Assembly: GCA_035653615.1 (NCBI GenBank)
Contig: DASRBN010000019.1
Location: 235,723 to 299,722, forward strand
From: Ktedonobacteraceae bacterium
Lineage (GTDB): Bacteria > Chloroflexota > Ktedonobacteria > Ktedonobacterales > Ktedonobacteraceae
Reading direction: 5' to 3'
DNA length: 64,000 nt
Made by a program: the position numbers and the translations under genes. Positions 25,164 through 33,543 of this stretch are shown in pieces. Under the pieces are notes generated by a model, which was given only the letters and a program-made list of their open reading frames with translations, was not told the origin of the DNA and made no database searches. How positions within the stretch are numbered: the first letter of the stretch is position 1; every line of letters starts with the position of its first letter.

Positions 25164-25985
25164 TCAAGCCGTTGGCTCAACCAATGCCCACCCATTATCC
25201 ACTCGCTCCGCCAACCCCTCGCGTTCCAGCTTAATAAGATGAGCCTCTACCGACCAGGCTGCTATCGAGTGCAGCTTTGGATCGACATCGGTATAGACGA
25301 GTTTGACGATCTCTGGAATCTTCGTGCCGCGCGGTAAATCTTCTAATGCCTCCATCACCTGCTGCTCGCGCAAGCGGCGATGGGCGATATACTCCGCTAC
25401 CTTCGCCTGTGGGTCGCGTATGGTTGGGCCGTGACCGGGCACTATCTCCGCTATGTCCAGTTCCTGTAAGCGCTTGAGTGAGTTGAGATAGTCCAGCATA
25501 TCACCTTCGGGAGGCGCGATCACGCTGGTTGTGATGCCGGAAATGAGGTCACCGGCAAAGAGGACGCGCGCTTTTTCCAGGTAAAAGCTCAGGTGATCGA
25601 AGCGATGGCCGGGGGTATGAATGGCACGGAGCGTGTCATCACCCGCCGGAAATATGGTTCCATCCGGGACCTCTTCGTCGATATCCGGCGTGCCCTTTCG
25701 ATTGAAGGCGAAGACATGCACGAGATGCGTCCCCAGGCGTTTGCGCAAGGCATTGATACCTCCAATATGGTCTGGATGGCCGTGCGTGATCAGAATGCGT
25801 CGGATAGCGCCACGTTCCGCTCCCTCGCGCAAAATGGCATCGAGATAGGCAACATCGTCTATCGCCGGGTCGATAACCGTTGCCCCTTCGACTCCATCGC
25901 CCAGAACGATGGTATTGGTGCCCGGACCCGTCATAATCGAGGGATTGGGGGCCAGAATGATCGTGTATGGCTGCTGCATCTTCAA
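25164..25985 (-). CDS. MBL-fold metallohydrolase (LACTB2-like)
   Basis: 273 residues. The metallo-beta-lactamase zinc motif ITHGHPDHIGG (about residues 66-76) is followed by HTPGHRFDHLSFY near 120, FAGDLI near 142 and VPGHGPTI near 185. The last 70 residues resemble the winged-helix tail of LACTB2-type endoribonucleases (SVEAHLIKLEREGLAERVDNG). The likely substrate is RNA or a small hydrolysable metabolite. It follows mazG by 30 bases on the same strand and is probably cotranscribed. Confidence 0.88.
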   Translation of the reverse strand: MKMQQPYTIILAPNPSIMTGPGTNTIVLGDGVEGATVIDPAIDDVAYLDAILREGAERGAIRRILITHGHPDHIGGINALRKRLGTHLVHVFAFNRKGTPDIDEEVPDGTIFPAGDDTLRAIHTPGHRFDHLSFYLEKARVLFAGDLISGITTSVIAPPEGDMLDYLNSLKRLQELDIAEIVPGHGPTIRDPQAKVAEYIAHRRLREQQVMEALEDLPRGTKIPEIVKLVYTDVDPKLHSIAAWSVEAHLIKLEREGLAERVDNGWALVEPTA

Positions 25986-26015
25986 TCTCCAGTGATGCGA
26001 TATATTGGGTTTCTA

Positions 26016-27587
26016 TTAAGGTTCGGCCTGTATTGAGTCTTTGGCCTTTCTCCATAACTCAAGCCATTGCTCTAAAGTATACGCATTAGGAGCATACCCT
26101 TGTGGCCGTCCTCCATCACCCGATTCATCGCGAATAAGCTGTTCCAGGGCCTGGAAACGGCGGCGAAATTTGCGATTGGCATGGCGCAGCGCCTCTTCCG
26201 CGTCAACATGTAAGGCACGGGCCAGGCGAGCCGCGATGAACAAAACATCGCCCATTTCATCAAGTTGCTCTTCGGGCGTGCTGGCCTCTTGCAATTCCTG
26301 TAATTCCTCTTCCAGCTTCGCCAGCACCTGCTGTGTATTTTTATAATCAAAACTCAGTCTGGCAGCCCGCTTCTGGTATTCCTGCGCTACCATTAGCGCG
26401 GGCAGGCCCGAGGGCACGTCATCCAGTACGCTTTCAGTCTTCACGTCTTTACCGGCAGCTGCGCGCTCCTGTTGCTTGATGACCTCCCAGTTCTGCACGA
26501 CCTGACCGGCATTCTCTACCTCGACCTGACCAAAGACATGAGGATGACGGCGAATCAACTTCGCATTTACATGTTCATAGACATCGCCCAGCGTAAATTC
26601 ATCGTGCTGGCGCGCAATTTCGGAATGCAGGTAAACCTGGAGCAGCAGGTCGCCAAGTTCATCGGACAACCCTTCCAGATCGTTCTTTTCAATCGCCTCT
26701 ACGACCTCGTATGCCTCCTCAATTACGTAACGGATCAACGACGCGTGCGTCTGCTGTCGATCCCATGGGCAGCCATCCGGCTCGCGACGTAACCGCATCG
26801 TAATATAGCGCAGGGTTTCAGGCATCCGCAGCGCGGTGAGTTCATCCACGGGCGGAACGTAGAGCGTGCTGAGGTGATTGGGGAAGTGATTGCGATCAAG
26901 CTCATAGAGCGGCATTTCGATCACCGCCTGGTCATTGGCGGCAGTGGTTTCTCCAGCACCGGCGCCCGCTGCCCGCACCAGTTTCACACGCCATTCATCG
27001 GGATAAATCTCGCCTAGCGCCAGCTTTACCGCGCTTGCCAGGCGCCGGTTATAGAGCTGCGCTACCACTAGAGGAGCGGTGGGAATAATTTTGCCCGCTA
27101 TCTCGTCCTGTTGCAGCGCCGCAAGGTTGGTCGCATCGAGAATCTGCGTGCCTTTTGCAAGCGGGTCGAGTTCTAACGTGGTAAAAACGGGTTCAAGGAA
27201 TGAGAGGCCGGCAATGATACTCATACTGAGGCCTCGCTCTCGCGCCATCTGCATCACCAGCTGCACCGAGGCTTCTCCCACTAAAGGATGACCAGGCACC
27301 GCGTAAATTACTGGCGATTGAGCGGCCAGCGAACAGACTTGCTCAGCAATCTGACTGTAGAGGCTGTCCCAATCGGTTGACTCATCATAAAAAGAATCAA
27401 AAGACTCGATGCGCAGACCTGGCAAAGCCTGCCGGATTGGTTCAACGGTGGGGTGAATGAGCGTGCGAAAGTAGACCGTTTGTCCATCTCTGGCCGCTTG
27501 AGCGAGCAATGCGTGTGCCTGCAAGGTGAGATCGTCATAGCGGCCAGGGCCAAGGCCCAGGATAGTGATTACTGCCGGTGTTGTCAT
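26016..27587 (-). CDS. mazG: MazG nucleotide pyrophosphohydrolase fused to tetrapyrrole-methylase-like domain
   Basis: 523 residues in the YabN arrangement. Residues 1-225 are a SAM-dependent tetrapyrrole-methylase-like domain (ITILGLGPGRYDDLT; YAVPGHPLVGE). Two MazG domains follow: the active one has CPWDRQQTHASLIRYVIEEAYE with EExxE and DELGDLLLQV near 285-325; the second near 410-470 has DEMGDVLFIAARLAR. It hydrolyses NTPs or dNTPs and cleans the nucleotide pool. Residues about 490-500 (GDGGRPQGYAPNAYT) are encoded by a family D repeat (26087-26114) lying between the second MazG helix bundle and the usual end motif EQWLELWRKAK. Confidence 0.95.
   Translation of the reverse strand: MTTPAVITILGLGPGRYDDLTLQAHALLAQAARDGQTVYFRTLIHPTVEPIRQALPGLRIESFDSFYDESTDWDSLYSQIAEQVCSLAAQSPVIYAVPGHPLVGEASVQLVMQMARERGLSMSIIAGLSFLEPVFTTLELDPLAKGTQILDATNLAALQQDEIAGKIIPTAPLVVAQLYNRRLASAVKLALGEIYPDEWRVKLVRAAGAGAGETTAANDQAVIEMPLYELDRNHFPNHLSTLYVPPVDELTALRMPETLRYITMRLRREPDGCPWDRQQTHASLIRYVIEEAYEVVEAIEKNDLEGLSDELGDLLLQVYLHSEIARQHDEFTLGDVYEHVNAKLIRRHPHVFGQVEVENAGQVVQNWEVIKQQERAAAGKDVKTESVLDDVPSGLPALMVAQEYQKRAARLSFDYKNTQQVLAKLEEELQELQEASTPEEQLDEMGDVLFIAARLARALHVDAEEALRHANRKFRRRFQALEQLIRDESGDGGRPQGYAPNAYTLEQWLELWRKAKDSIQAEP
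26087..26114. repeat. Family D repeat inside mazG
   Basis: Matches the intergenic copy at 42543-42571 at 25 of 29 positions in reverse orientation, sharing CATACCCTTGTGG-like words (consensus GAGGGCGACCACAAGGGTA). Another copy lies at 39219-39256. Confidence 0.75.
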
Positions 27588-28009
27588 GCCTCTTCCTCTC
27601 TCTTTACATACCTGACTGTAGTGTAGCGAGTAGAGAGCTACGTGTCAAATGTAAGGCAACTCCGATTTCCTGTAGCCTGAAGCGTCAGCGAAATAGCATG
27701 GAGGAGTAATTCTGGTATAATGCAGGAATCTGGAAAAGGGTAGAGCCCGGTTTTATACCCCAGCAATAGTCACAGTAGAAGGTGCATGCTTTCTTTTTTG
27801 TAAGCATATGTATTACAATTCTAAGTAGCACATCATCTTGCGACAGCCTTATGCCAGCGATGTTTTGAGTTTTAGCAATCGCGCGTACTAAATAACAGAT
27901 CTGGCATTGTCGAATAAGTGACTTCGTGATATGCTTTTCATAGCAGTAGAATGATGGTTTATCGCCGTTGCCCCTACAGAGGCGATAAGACTAGGAGGTT
28001 ATTTCGATT
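27588..28009. other. Intergenic, AT-rich
   Basis: About 420 bases between divergent genes. An extended -10 (TGGTATAAT, 27714-27722) on the + strand could serve the gene at 28010 with a long leader. No RNA fold or repeat recognised. Confidence 0.4.
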
Positions 28010-28534
28010 ATGGCATCTTCTATCAGTCAGAAACCCCTTTGCCCGGTATGCAACCGGGCGGATCAAGTAAAAAAATTACAGACAGCCTACGAGGCAGGTG
28101 TTGAGCGACTCGCGCCGCCAGCATTGCCAGTAGGCAGCGTATCCATGCTCAAATATATGATAGCTGCGATACTCCTGGTTGGTATTGGTGTATTTTTTAT
28201 TTTCGTCCTGGTTGGGTCAGAAACCACAGGGGAAGCCGCGAACCTGGCGCAGGTGATCATCACAATGATAGCTATCGTTGTGGCTCTGGTATTATCATTG
28301 ATGGCTTTTCTACGGGTGGTAAAGGGTGATAACGAATCGACGCTATACCTGCCTGCATACGACCGCGCGATGGCGCATTATGACCGCCTGTATTACTGCG
28401 CGCGCGATAACGTGGTCTTTGACCCTGAGACGAACAAGACAGTAACGGATTCCGAATTGAGGACTCTGCTTACCATTGACAAAACGCCCATGGAACATCC
28501 ATCCTCGTCATCGGCCACTCTCACCCATAAATAA
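28010..28534 (+). CDS. Two-helix membrane protein with N-terminal zinc-knuckle-like motif
   Basis: 174 residues. The N-terminus has CPVCNRADQV, one half of a possible zinc ribbon, followed by two hydrophobic helices (about 45-70 and 78-105) and a soluble C-terminal part with a YYCARDNVVFDPET segment, perhaps supplying another cysteine ligand. TAGGAGGT precedes the ATG. Family unknown. Confidence 0.75.
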   Translation: MASSISQKPLCPVCNRADQVKKLQTAYEAGVERLAPPALPVGSVSMLKYMIAAILLVGIGVFFIFVLVGSETTGEAANLAQVIITMIAIVVALVLSLMAFLRVVKGDNESTLYLPAYDRAMAHYDRLYYCARDNVVFDPETNKTVTDSELRTLLTIDKTPMEHPSSSSATLTHK

Positions 28535-28558
28535 ATGTTTTCCTGGCAGAATCATTAG

Positions 28559-28644
28559 AGATTCTTCGCTGCGCTCAGCATGACAGGCCCCGGAAACAGC
28601 CAGGTGTCTCCGGGGCCTGTCATGCTGAGCGCAGCGAAGAATCT
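28559..28644. repeat. Family A palindrome
   Basis: Perfect 36-bp arms (28559-28594 and 28609-28644) with the family core and a 14-base loop carrying the CAGCCAGGTGTC word also seen in the copy at 3805-3888. The region from 28645 to 29057 holds no supportable gene. Confidence 0.9.
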
Positions 28645-29057
28645 ACAGGGTGAACAACTCTTTTACCGGACTCATGGTAAAAAGGCTGTTCACCTTGTTT
28701 CTATCCGCAGGCTCCATAGAAATACTTAGTACTAATTTACCACGCAGGTTGCTTGATTTTCTACAATCGATCAGCTATACTTGAGAATAGCAAGCGAGCG
28801 GTGAACTGTAAAGAGCCTGGCCAGTTCCCTCGGCCAGCGTGCTCCGTCCTCCCTGTAATGTGTCCCTTCTTAGATTGTCCCACCACGGGCGCTCCTCCAC
28901 GCCCGCTTTCCCCCTTTCTACCGGGCTCCTTTGCGCGCTCGCCGCCAGATTTCTTCCTCCTTTTAGGGCTGGCGAATGCGCAAAAGGGGCCCTCCCCCTA
29001 TTTTTCCTTCCTGTATGCTGAAGACAGAAGAAGATACAACATTGGATAGAGAAAGCT

Positions 29058-30776
29058 GTGGCAGCATCGAATATGCTCTTACAACTCGTCGCGCAACTAC
29101 AACATGATCCCTCAATTGCCCATGGACGGCGGGTTTTGCTGGATTATACGCGTAAGAGCAGTGGCGCGCGCCTGGCCCTCCTGTTCCTGTTTCATAAGAA
29201 GCGCCATGTGCTTGCCCTTTTGGAGCGCAGCGGGCGCCCTCCGCATCATACTTTTCCTGGCAAAGATGCGATCATGGAACAGCAGGCCTCAGACAAGCTA
29301 CGAAGTATTCAGGCGAATAAGAACGAATCTTATGGTATGCCGTCGTTAGTTCAAGGACATGCTGAACGTATTGAGATTCCCTTGAATGGACTCTTTGGCT
29401 CCGCTCTGAGTACGCCGGGACTGCAGTACATTCCAGATATGTATGGTGATCCGCGCACGCTTGAAGAGGAAAGGTACTGGGTATGGCGTGAGGGCCCTGG
29501 AATTGTTGGCGCCGTGGGCATAGGGCGAACAGCAGGCGATGCCCTGGGCGTACTCGTCCTCTGTTTTGGTCCGCAACAGCCAGCAATTGAGCTGAAAGCG
29601 CTTGAAGAAGGCGATTTACTCATCTGCATTTCGCTGCTATCCGCTTATCTCACCAGCTCTCAAGAAGCTAGCCTTGAGGGGGAAAAGCCATCGCTTCGCG
29701 ATGTTGAATATCAACTATCAGGATCGATAAGTGCCCCCGCGCCCCATCATTCTGAGCGCAGCGAAGAATCTGAGGCGAGGGCCAGTGAGATTCTTCGCTA
29801 CACTCAGAATGAGATGGGGGACTGCGCTCAGAATGAGATGGAGGACTGCGCTCAGAATGACAGGGCGCGGGGCGAAGAACAAGCGCGTGCTGTCGAAATA
29901 CAAACTGCTATCGATCAGGAACGCAGCCGTATCGCTCGTGATCTGCACGATGGAGTAGCCCAGAATATCGCGCATGTGATTCACAGATTGGAACTGGTGC
30001 GGCGTATATACGAGCGGCAGCCGCAGGGCGCTCAGCGAGAACTGAGCAGGGCGCGTGATGTGCTGATCGATACACTGAAAGATTTGCGCCAGGGCATCTC
30101 ATCACTGCTGCCGGCACAATTGCAGGAACAGGGTTTCGCGGCGGCTGTGCGAGGATTGTTGCACGAGTTCAGGCGAAACGAACCGGCGATCAAGGTTGAT
30201 TACGAGATAGAAAATCTTGATATCTGCCCTCCCTCGTTGGAAGTGCCTGTATACCGCCTGGTGCAGGAGGCACTCAATAATGTGCGCAAGCACGCCAATG
30301 CCACGCATGTAACGATTCGCATTCGTGCGTTGACCGGTTTGCTCATTGTGCAGGTAAGCGATAATGGCATTGGCTTCAGCACCGGGCAGAAGACAGAAAG
30401 GGCTCCCAGGAAAGCCGCCACTTCTCGCTCTAAAAAAGACCTGCATGCCCAACCGGCAGCTGTCACCTTCGGCTTGAAAACAATGCAGGAGCGTGTGCGG
30501 CAGGCCGGCGGAATAGTAGAGATATCGAGTAAGCCTGGCAAAGGAACGACCGTGAAGGCCCGTTTCCCGCTTGGTGAGTCCTCGCGTATCCTGACAAGGC
30601 GCGAGCGAGAGGTGCTGCAATTGCTAGTCGAGGGAGCAACCAATCGCGCAATCGCGCAAAAGCTCTCGGTCAGCGTCGAGACGGTGAAATCGCACGTGCA
30701 TCACATCATGCAGAAGATGCAGGTGAAGGATAGGACGCAGGCCGCGGTGGTGGCGACGAGGCAAAAGTGGCTGTAA
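29058..30776 (+). CDS. Histidine kinase (HisKA_3) fused to LuxR-type DNA-binding domain
   Basis: 572 residues. The N-terminal 220 are a GAF-like sensing region without membrane helices. The dimerisation/phosphoacceptor helix has DQERSRIARDLHDGVAQN (His near 298), the N box VQEALNNVRKHA near 403, DNGIGFS near 435 and a GLKTMQERVRQAGG end box. After the kinase comes a complete NarL/LuxR helix-turn-helix (LTRREREVLQLLVEGATNRA onward, about 511-565). No receiver domain is present, so kinase and DNA binding are joined directly. Residues about 228-275 are encoded by a family A repeat cluster. Start GTG at 29058 or ATG at 29073. It reads convergently toward the methylase gene. Confidence 0.9.
   Translation: MAASNMLLQLVAQLQHDPSIAHGRRVLLDYTRKSSGARLALLFLFHKKRHVLALLERSGRPPHHTFPGKDAIMEQQASDKLRSIQANKNESYGMPSLVQGHAERIEIPLNGLFGSALSTPGLQYIPDMYGDPRTLEEERYWVWREGPGIVGAVGIGRTAGDALGVLVLCFGPQQPAIELKALEEGDLLICISLLSAYLTSSQEASLEGEKPSLRDVEYQLSGSISAPAPHHSERSEESEARASEILRYTQNEMGDCAQNEMEDCAQNDRARGEEQARAVEIQTAIDQERSRIARDLHDGVAQNIAHVIHRLELVRRIYERQPQGAQRELSRARDVLIDTLKDLRQGISSLLPAQLQEQGFAAAVRGLLHEFRRNEPAIKVDYEIENLDICPPSLEVPVYRLVQEALNNVRKHANATHVTIRIRALTGLLIVQVSDNGIGFSTGQKTERAPRKAATSRSKKDLHAQPAAVTFGLKTMQERVRQAGGIVEISSKPGKGTTVKARFPLGESSRILTRREREVLQLLVEGATNRAIAQKLSVSVETVKSHVHHIMQKMQVKDRTQAAVVATRQKWL
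29743..29865. repeat. Family A repeat cluster inside the histidine kinase gene
   Basis: Contains CATTCTGAGCGCAGCGAAG, its inverse GATTCTTCGCTACACTCAG, and two to three tandem CTGCGCTCAGAATGA units about 27 bases apart. It is translated in frame as a segment with SERSEES and CAQNE/CAQND tandems. Confidence 0.9.
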
Positions 30777-30785
30777 GAAAGAGGA

Positions 30786-33365
30786 TCAGGTTGAAAATGG
30801 AAATCCACTATATTGCTCAATCACACCATCAATCTGACGCATGATTTGGATCGTCTCCCTCAATATCTCAATGATCTGCCTGTACTCCATTATCTCATCA
30901 TCCCCAAGTTTCCGTCCCAGGCGGTCTTTCAGCCATTTCTGGCAAACCTGGTAGCCACCGATGGAAAATGTCCACACTTCTACCGGCACATTTGCGAAAT
31001 ATTGGTCACCATTTATTCTGATGCGTCCTTTTGCTTCACGCTCACCGGTCTTATCACATTCGTAGCGCACCGTTTCAACAACATTGCTGCCTTGTGAGAT
31101 TGATGGCCTATCCTCCTCTTTTTGAACATCCTCCATCAAATGCACACGAAGCAGCCTGCTGCCGAGATCGCATAATGTGCGGAAAAGATGAACGTTCGAG
31201 GTCAGAGGTACGCGAGGAAAATCCCGCTTGAGAAATGGCGCGTAACGTTCGCGATAGGCCGGGGAGTATAGTACAGCGTAGATATAGGCAAAGACATCTT
31301 CTGGCCCGAATGTTTGCTGTAAGTCACCACGTCCTTCGGATAGCCAGAGCATGCTTAAGCAGGACGATAGTTCTTCGATGAACTGCGGTGCCAGATTCAC
31401 GTGGCGTTCTCCGCCAGGTGAATAGAGGTAAAGCGGGAAGAGATAGTTCCCACCACGACGGAAAAGGTTGAATTCAGTGATATGGCGCGTGCAGAATACA
31501 ATGTCCCATGATTCTGGATGAATGACTTGTCCGGCTCGCCCAATCGCCAGCGCAATATTTCTTCCGTGCAGCATATGTCGCGTGACACGGTCGCGCCTGT
31601 GAACCGCGACAGAGCGATTGAAGACCGTCCAGCGTCTATCGAAAGGACGATAAAGAATCTCCACGATGTCCTGGCGCCAGTTCTCCTGCGCCAGTTCCTT
31701 TTTTGCGCGCTCATATTGCCACTGGTCTTGCGAGCAGAGACGGAAAAGTTGCCGTGCCTCGGCCTCCGTTCGCGTTGCCAGCAATCGCTCGACTTTTTGC
31801 GCGGCCTCATCTTTACTCCAGGATATCGCGAAATCATCGTGGCAGGTAATGATGCCGGGTGCAGGGGCGCCGCTCAATTGAAAGATAGCGGGGATGCTCC
31901 AACCCGCTTCATATTCCGTGAGATACTGGGTCTTTCGTGGCGCGAAGAGATAGTGCGGCTCGTCCGTTGGCATGATCGTCCATCTCGTGCTGGCGAGATC
32001 ATTTTTTGCGAGCCAGTCGTACTTGCCGCCTACCAGTTTGGATTGGCCTTGCGCATCCAGTTGATACATTTCGCGCGTTCCCCACAGGTCGGCGTGATGT
32101 AGGACGGCAAAACTATTCTTTTGTTCTTCGCGCCATTTCACGAAGATACCGATGGCGACTCCCTGCTGAATATCAAAAACGTTTTCATCCTTTGAACCAT
32201 CAGGGGAGCGTTCCTTTTTCTTGCTATTGCCATGCAGATCAAGGATGTAGATATCGTCGAATGCCTGCAGCAGGCTGCGGCGCATGCCTCGAAATGTGGG
32301 ATTATCAAGATAGCTGTGATTCGTCACAAATGCGACAATGCCTCGCCCTGATTGCTCAACATACCACTGAGCAAGACGTATGAATTTTACATAGTCATCG
32401 CTGAGCCATTTCGCCTGCGCCGGTTTCTTCAGTTCAGGACAGCCATCCTTATATGCCTCTAGCTGAGAGGCAATCCACGTACCCTTGTTCATCGAATGCC
32501 CCGCGAACGGTGGATTGCCGAATACTACCATAATCGGAGCCTGTAGGGACAGCGGCTTGTCCCTGTCCCCTCGCTCGTAAATGGTTCCTTCCAGCGCATT
32601 ACCGCGATAGATGTGCAGGTGTTCGCCATTTTCGAAACGATAGGCAAAATCATGGCGCTCGGCCTCCGGTAAATCGAGCGCGGCCAGTTGCCTGCTCAAG
32701 CTAAGGTGCGCGATCATATAGGGGGTCAGCAACAATTCGAAGCCCACCATACCCGGCAAGAGCTGCTTCCGCACATACTCTCGCCACATGTCAGCATTAC
32801 CTGTATCGCGATATGGCTTTCGCATAAGGTCTATGGCAGTAGACAAAAAAGCGCCCGTGCCGCAGGCAGGGTCAAGTAGCAGCATTCGTGGCTCATCAGA
32901 CAGAGGGAATGGGCCGCCCAAACCGTTGCGACGGCCAAAATGGGCACGTAGAAGGGTATCTACCGAGCGCACAATATAGGAGACGACGGGCCGCGGTGTA
33001 TAGTAAACGCCGCGCTTACCACGTAATCGTGGATCATACTGCGCCAGGAACGTTTCATATGAGACCGGGGCTATTCGCTGGCCAGAGGAAAGATCGGGTT
33101 GAGAATACGCGGCGAAGAGTCCATAGGTGATTGCCTGGGCGTAGAGATCGGCGAAATCGGCTATCGACAGGCCCGGCTGTAACTCTCGTTTGCATGCCTC
33201 GAACAGGCTTTGTAGCATGCAGGAACTGGTGCCATTCTCAAAGAGAGTAATGATGTGTTCGCGCATTTTATGGGCGAGCGCGGCCATCTGCCCGGCCAAT
33301 TTTTCCGCCGTGTTATAACTATCGTTTCCCTGCTCTTGTGAGGGGTTGCCTGCAAGCACCTGCAA
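30786..33365 (-). CDS. Orphan type ISP-like adenine DNA methyltransferase with specificity domain
   Basis: 859 residues. The motifs of an N6-adenine methylase are clear: GVYYTPRPVVSYIVRSVD near residue 118, LLLDPACGTGAFL near 162 (motif I) and VVFGNPPFAGHS near 280 (motif IV NPPF). The C-terminal half is the target-recognition region of type ISP enzymes. The helicase and nuclease parts of full type ISP proteins (about 1500 residues) are missing and no neighbour supplies them, so it likely methylates without cutting, or works with a distant partner. Residues about 264-277 (RGDRDKPLSLQAPI) come from a family C repeat just before NPPF, where it could disturb activity. Its stop is ten bases from the histidine kinase stop, and the two genes are convergent. 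Confidence 0.88.
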   Translation of the reverse strand: MQVLAGNPSQEQGNDSYNTAEKLAGQMAALAHKMREHIITLFENGTSSCMLQSLFEACKRELQPGLSIADFADLYAQAITYGLFAAYSQPDLSSGQRIAPVSYETFLAQYDPRLRGKRGVYYTPRPVVSYIVRSVDTLLRAHFGRRNGLGGPFPLSDEPRMLLLDPACGTGAFLSTAIDLMRKPYRDTGNADMWREYVRKQLLPGMVGFELLLTPYMIAHLSLSRQLAALDLPEAERHDFAYRFENGEHLHIYRGNALEGTIYERGDRDKPLSLQAPIMVVFGNPPFAGHSMNKGTWIASQLEAYKDGCPELKKPAQAKWLSDDYVKFIRLAQWYVEQSGRGIVAFVTNHSYLDNPTFRGMRRSLLQAFDDIYILDLHGNSKKKERSPDGSKDENVFDIQQGVAIGIFVKWREEQKNSFAVLHHADLWGTREMYQLDAQGQSKLVGGKYDWLAKNDLASTRWTIMPTDEPHYLFAPRKTQYLTEYEAGWSIPAIFQLSGAPAPGIITCHDDFAISWSKDEAAQKVERLLATRTEAEARQLFRLCSQDQWQYERAKKELAQENWRQDIVEILYRPFDRRWTVFNRSVAVHRRDRVTRHMLHGRNIALAIGRAGQVIHPESWDIVFCTRHITEFNLFRRGGNYLFPLYLYSPGGERHVNLAPQFIEELSSCLSMLWLSEGRGDLQQTFGPEDVFAYIYAVLYSPAYRERYAPFLKRDFPRVPLTSNVHLFRTLCDLGSRLLRVHLMEDVQKEEDRPSISQGSNVVETVRYECDKTGEREAKGRIRINGDQYFANVPVEVWTFSIGGYQVCQKWLKDRLGRKLGDDEIMEYRQIIEILRETIQIMRQIDGVIEQYSGFPFST
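32541..32570. repeat. Family C repeat inside the methylase gene
   Basis: CTGTAGGGACAGCGGCTTGT followed by CCCTGTCCCC, in frame and 30 bases long. Confidence 0.8.
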
Positions 33366-33424
33366 TCTCCTGCCAGTAATTTCATTTCCTCTAGTGTAGC
33401 GCCCGGCATGATCGATTGCAAGGG

Positions 33425-33463
33425 AAAGGGCGAGTCGTTGCCCCGTTGCACGACTCGCCCTTT
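33425..33463 (-). terminator. Terminator downstream of the sialidase-like gene
   Basis: Fourteen-base arms AAAGGGCGAGTCGT (33425-33438) and ACGACTCGCCCTTT (33450-33463). On the reverse strand the stem is followed by CCCTTGC, so the T-run is weak; on the + strand TTTTC follows the stem. Confidence 0.65.
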
Positions 33464-33543
33464 TCTATAGCCGTCCCTGTAGGAACAGGTCTGGTACCTG
33501 TCCTGCACCCCTTAACGCGGGCAGGCACCAGGCGCCGTTCCTA

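Noticed and set aside
28753..29049. Frame of 98 codons before the histidine kinase
   Set aside because: Pro/Ser/Phe-rich composition, no start context, no family; likely leader DNA.
29718..29984. Reverse frame with repeated VILSA motifs
   Set aside because: Shadow of the family A cluster inside the histidine kinase gene.
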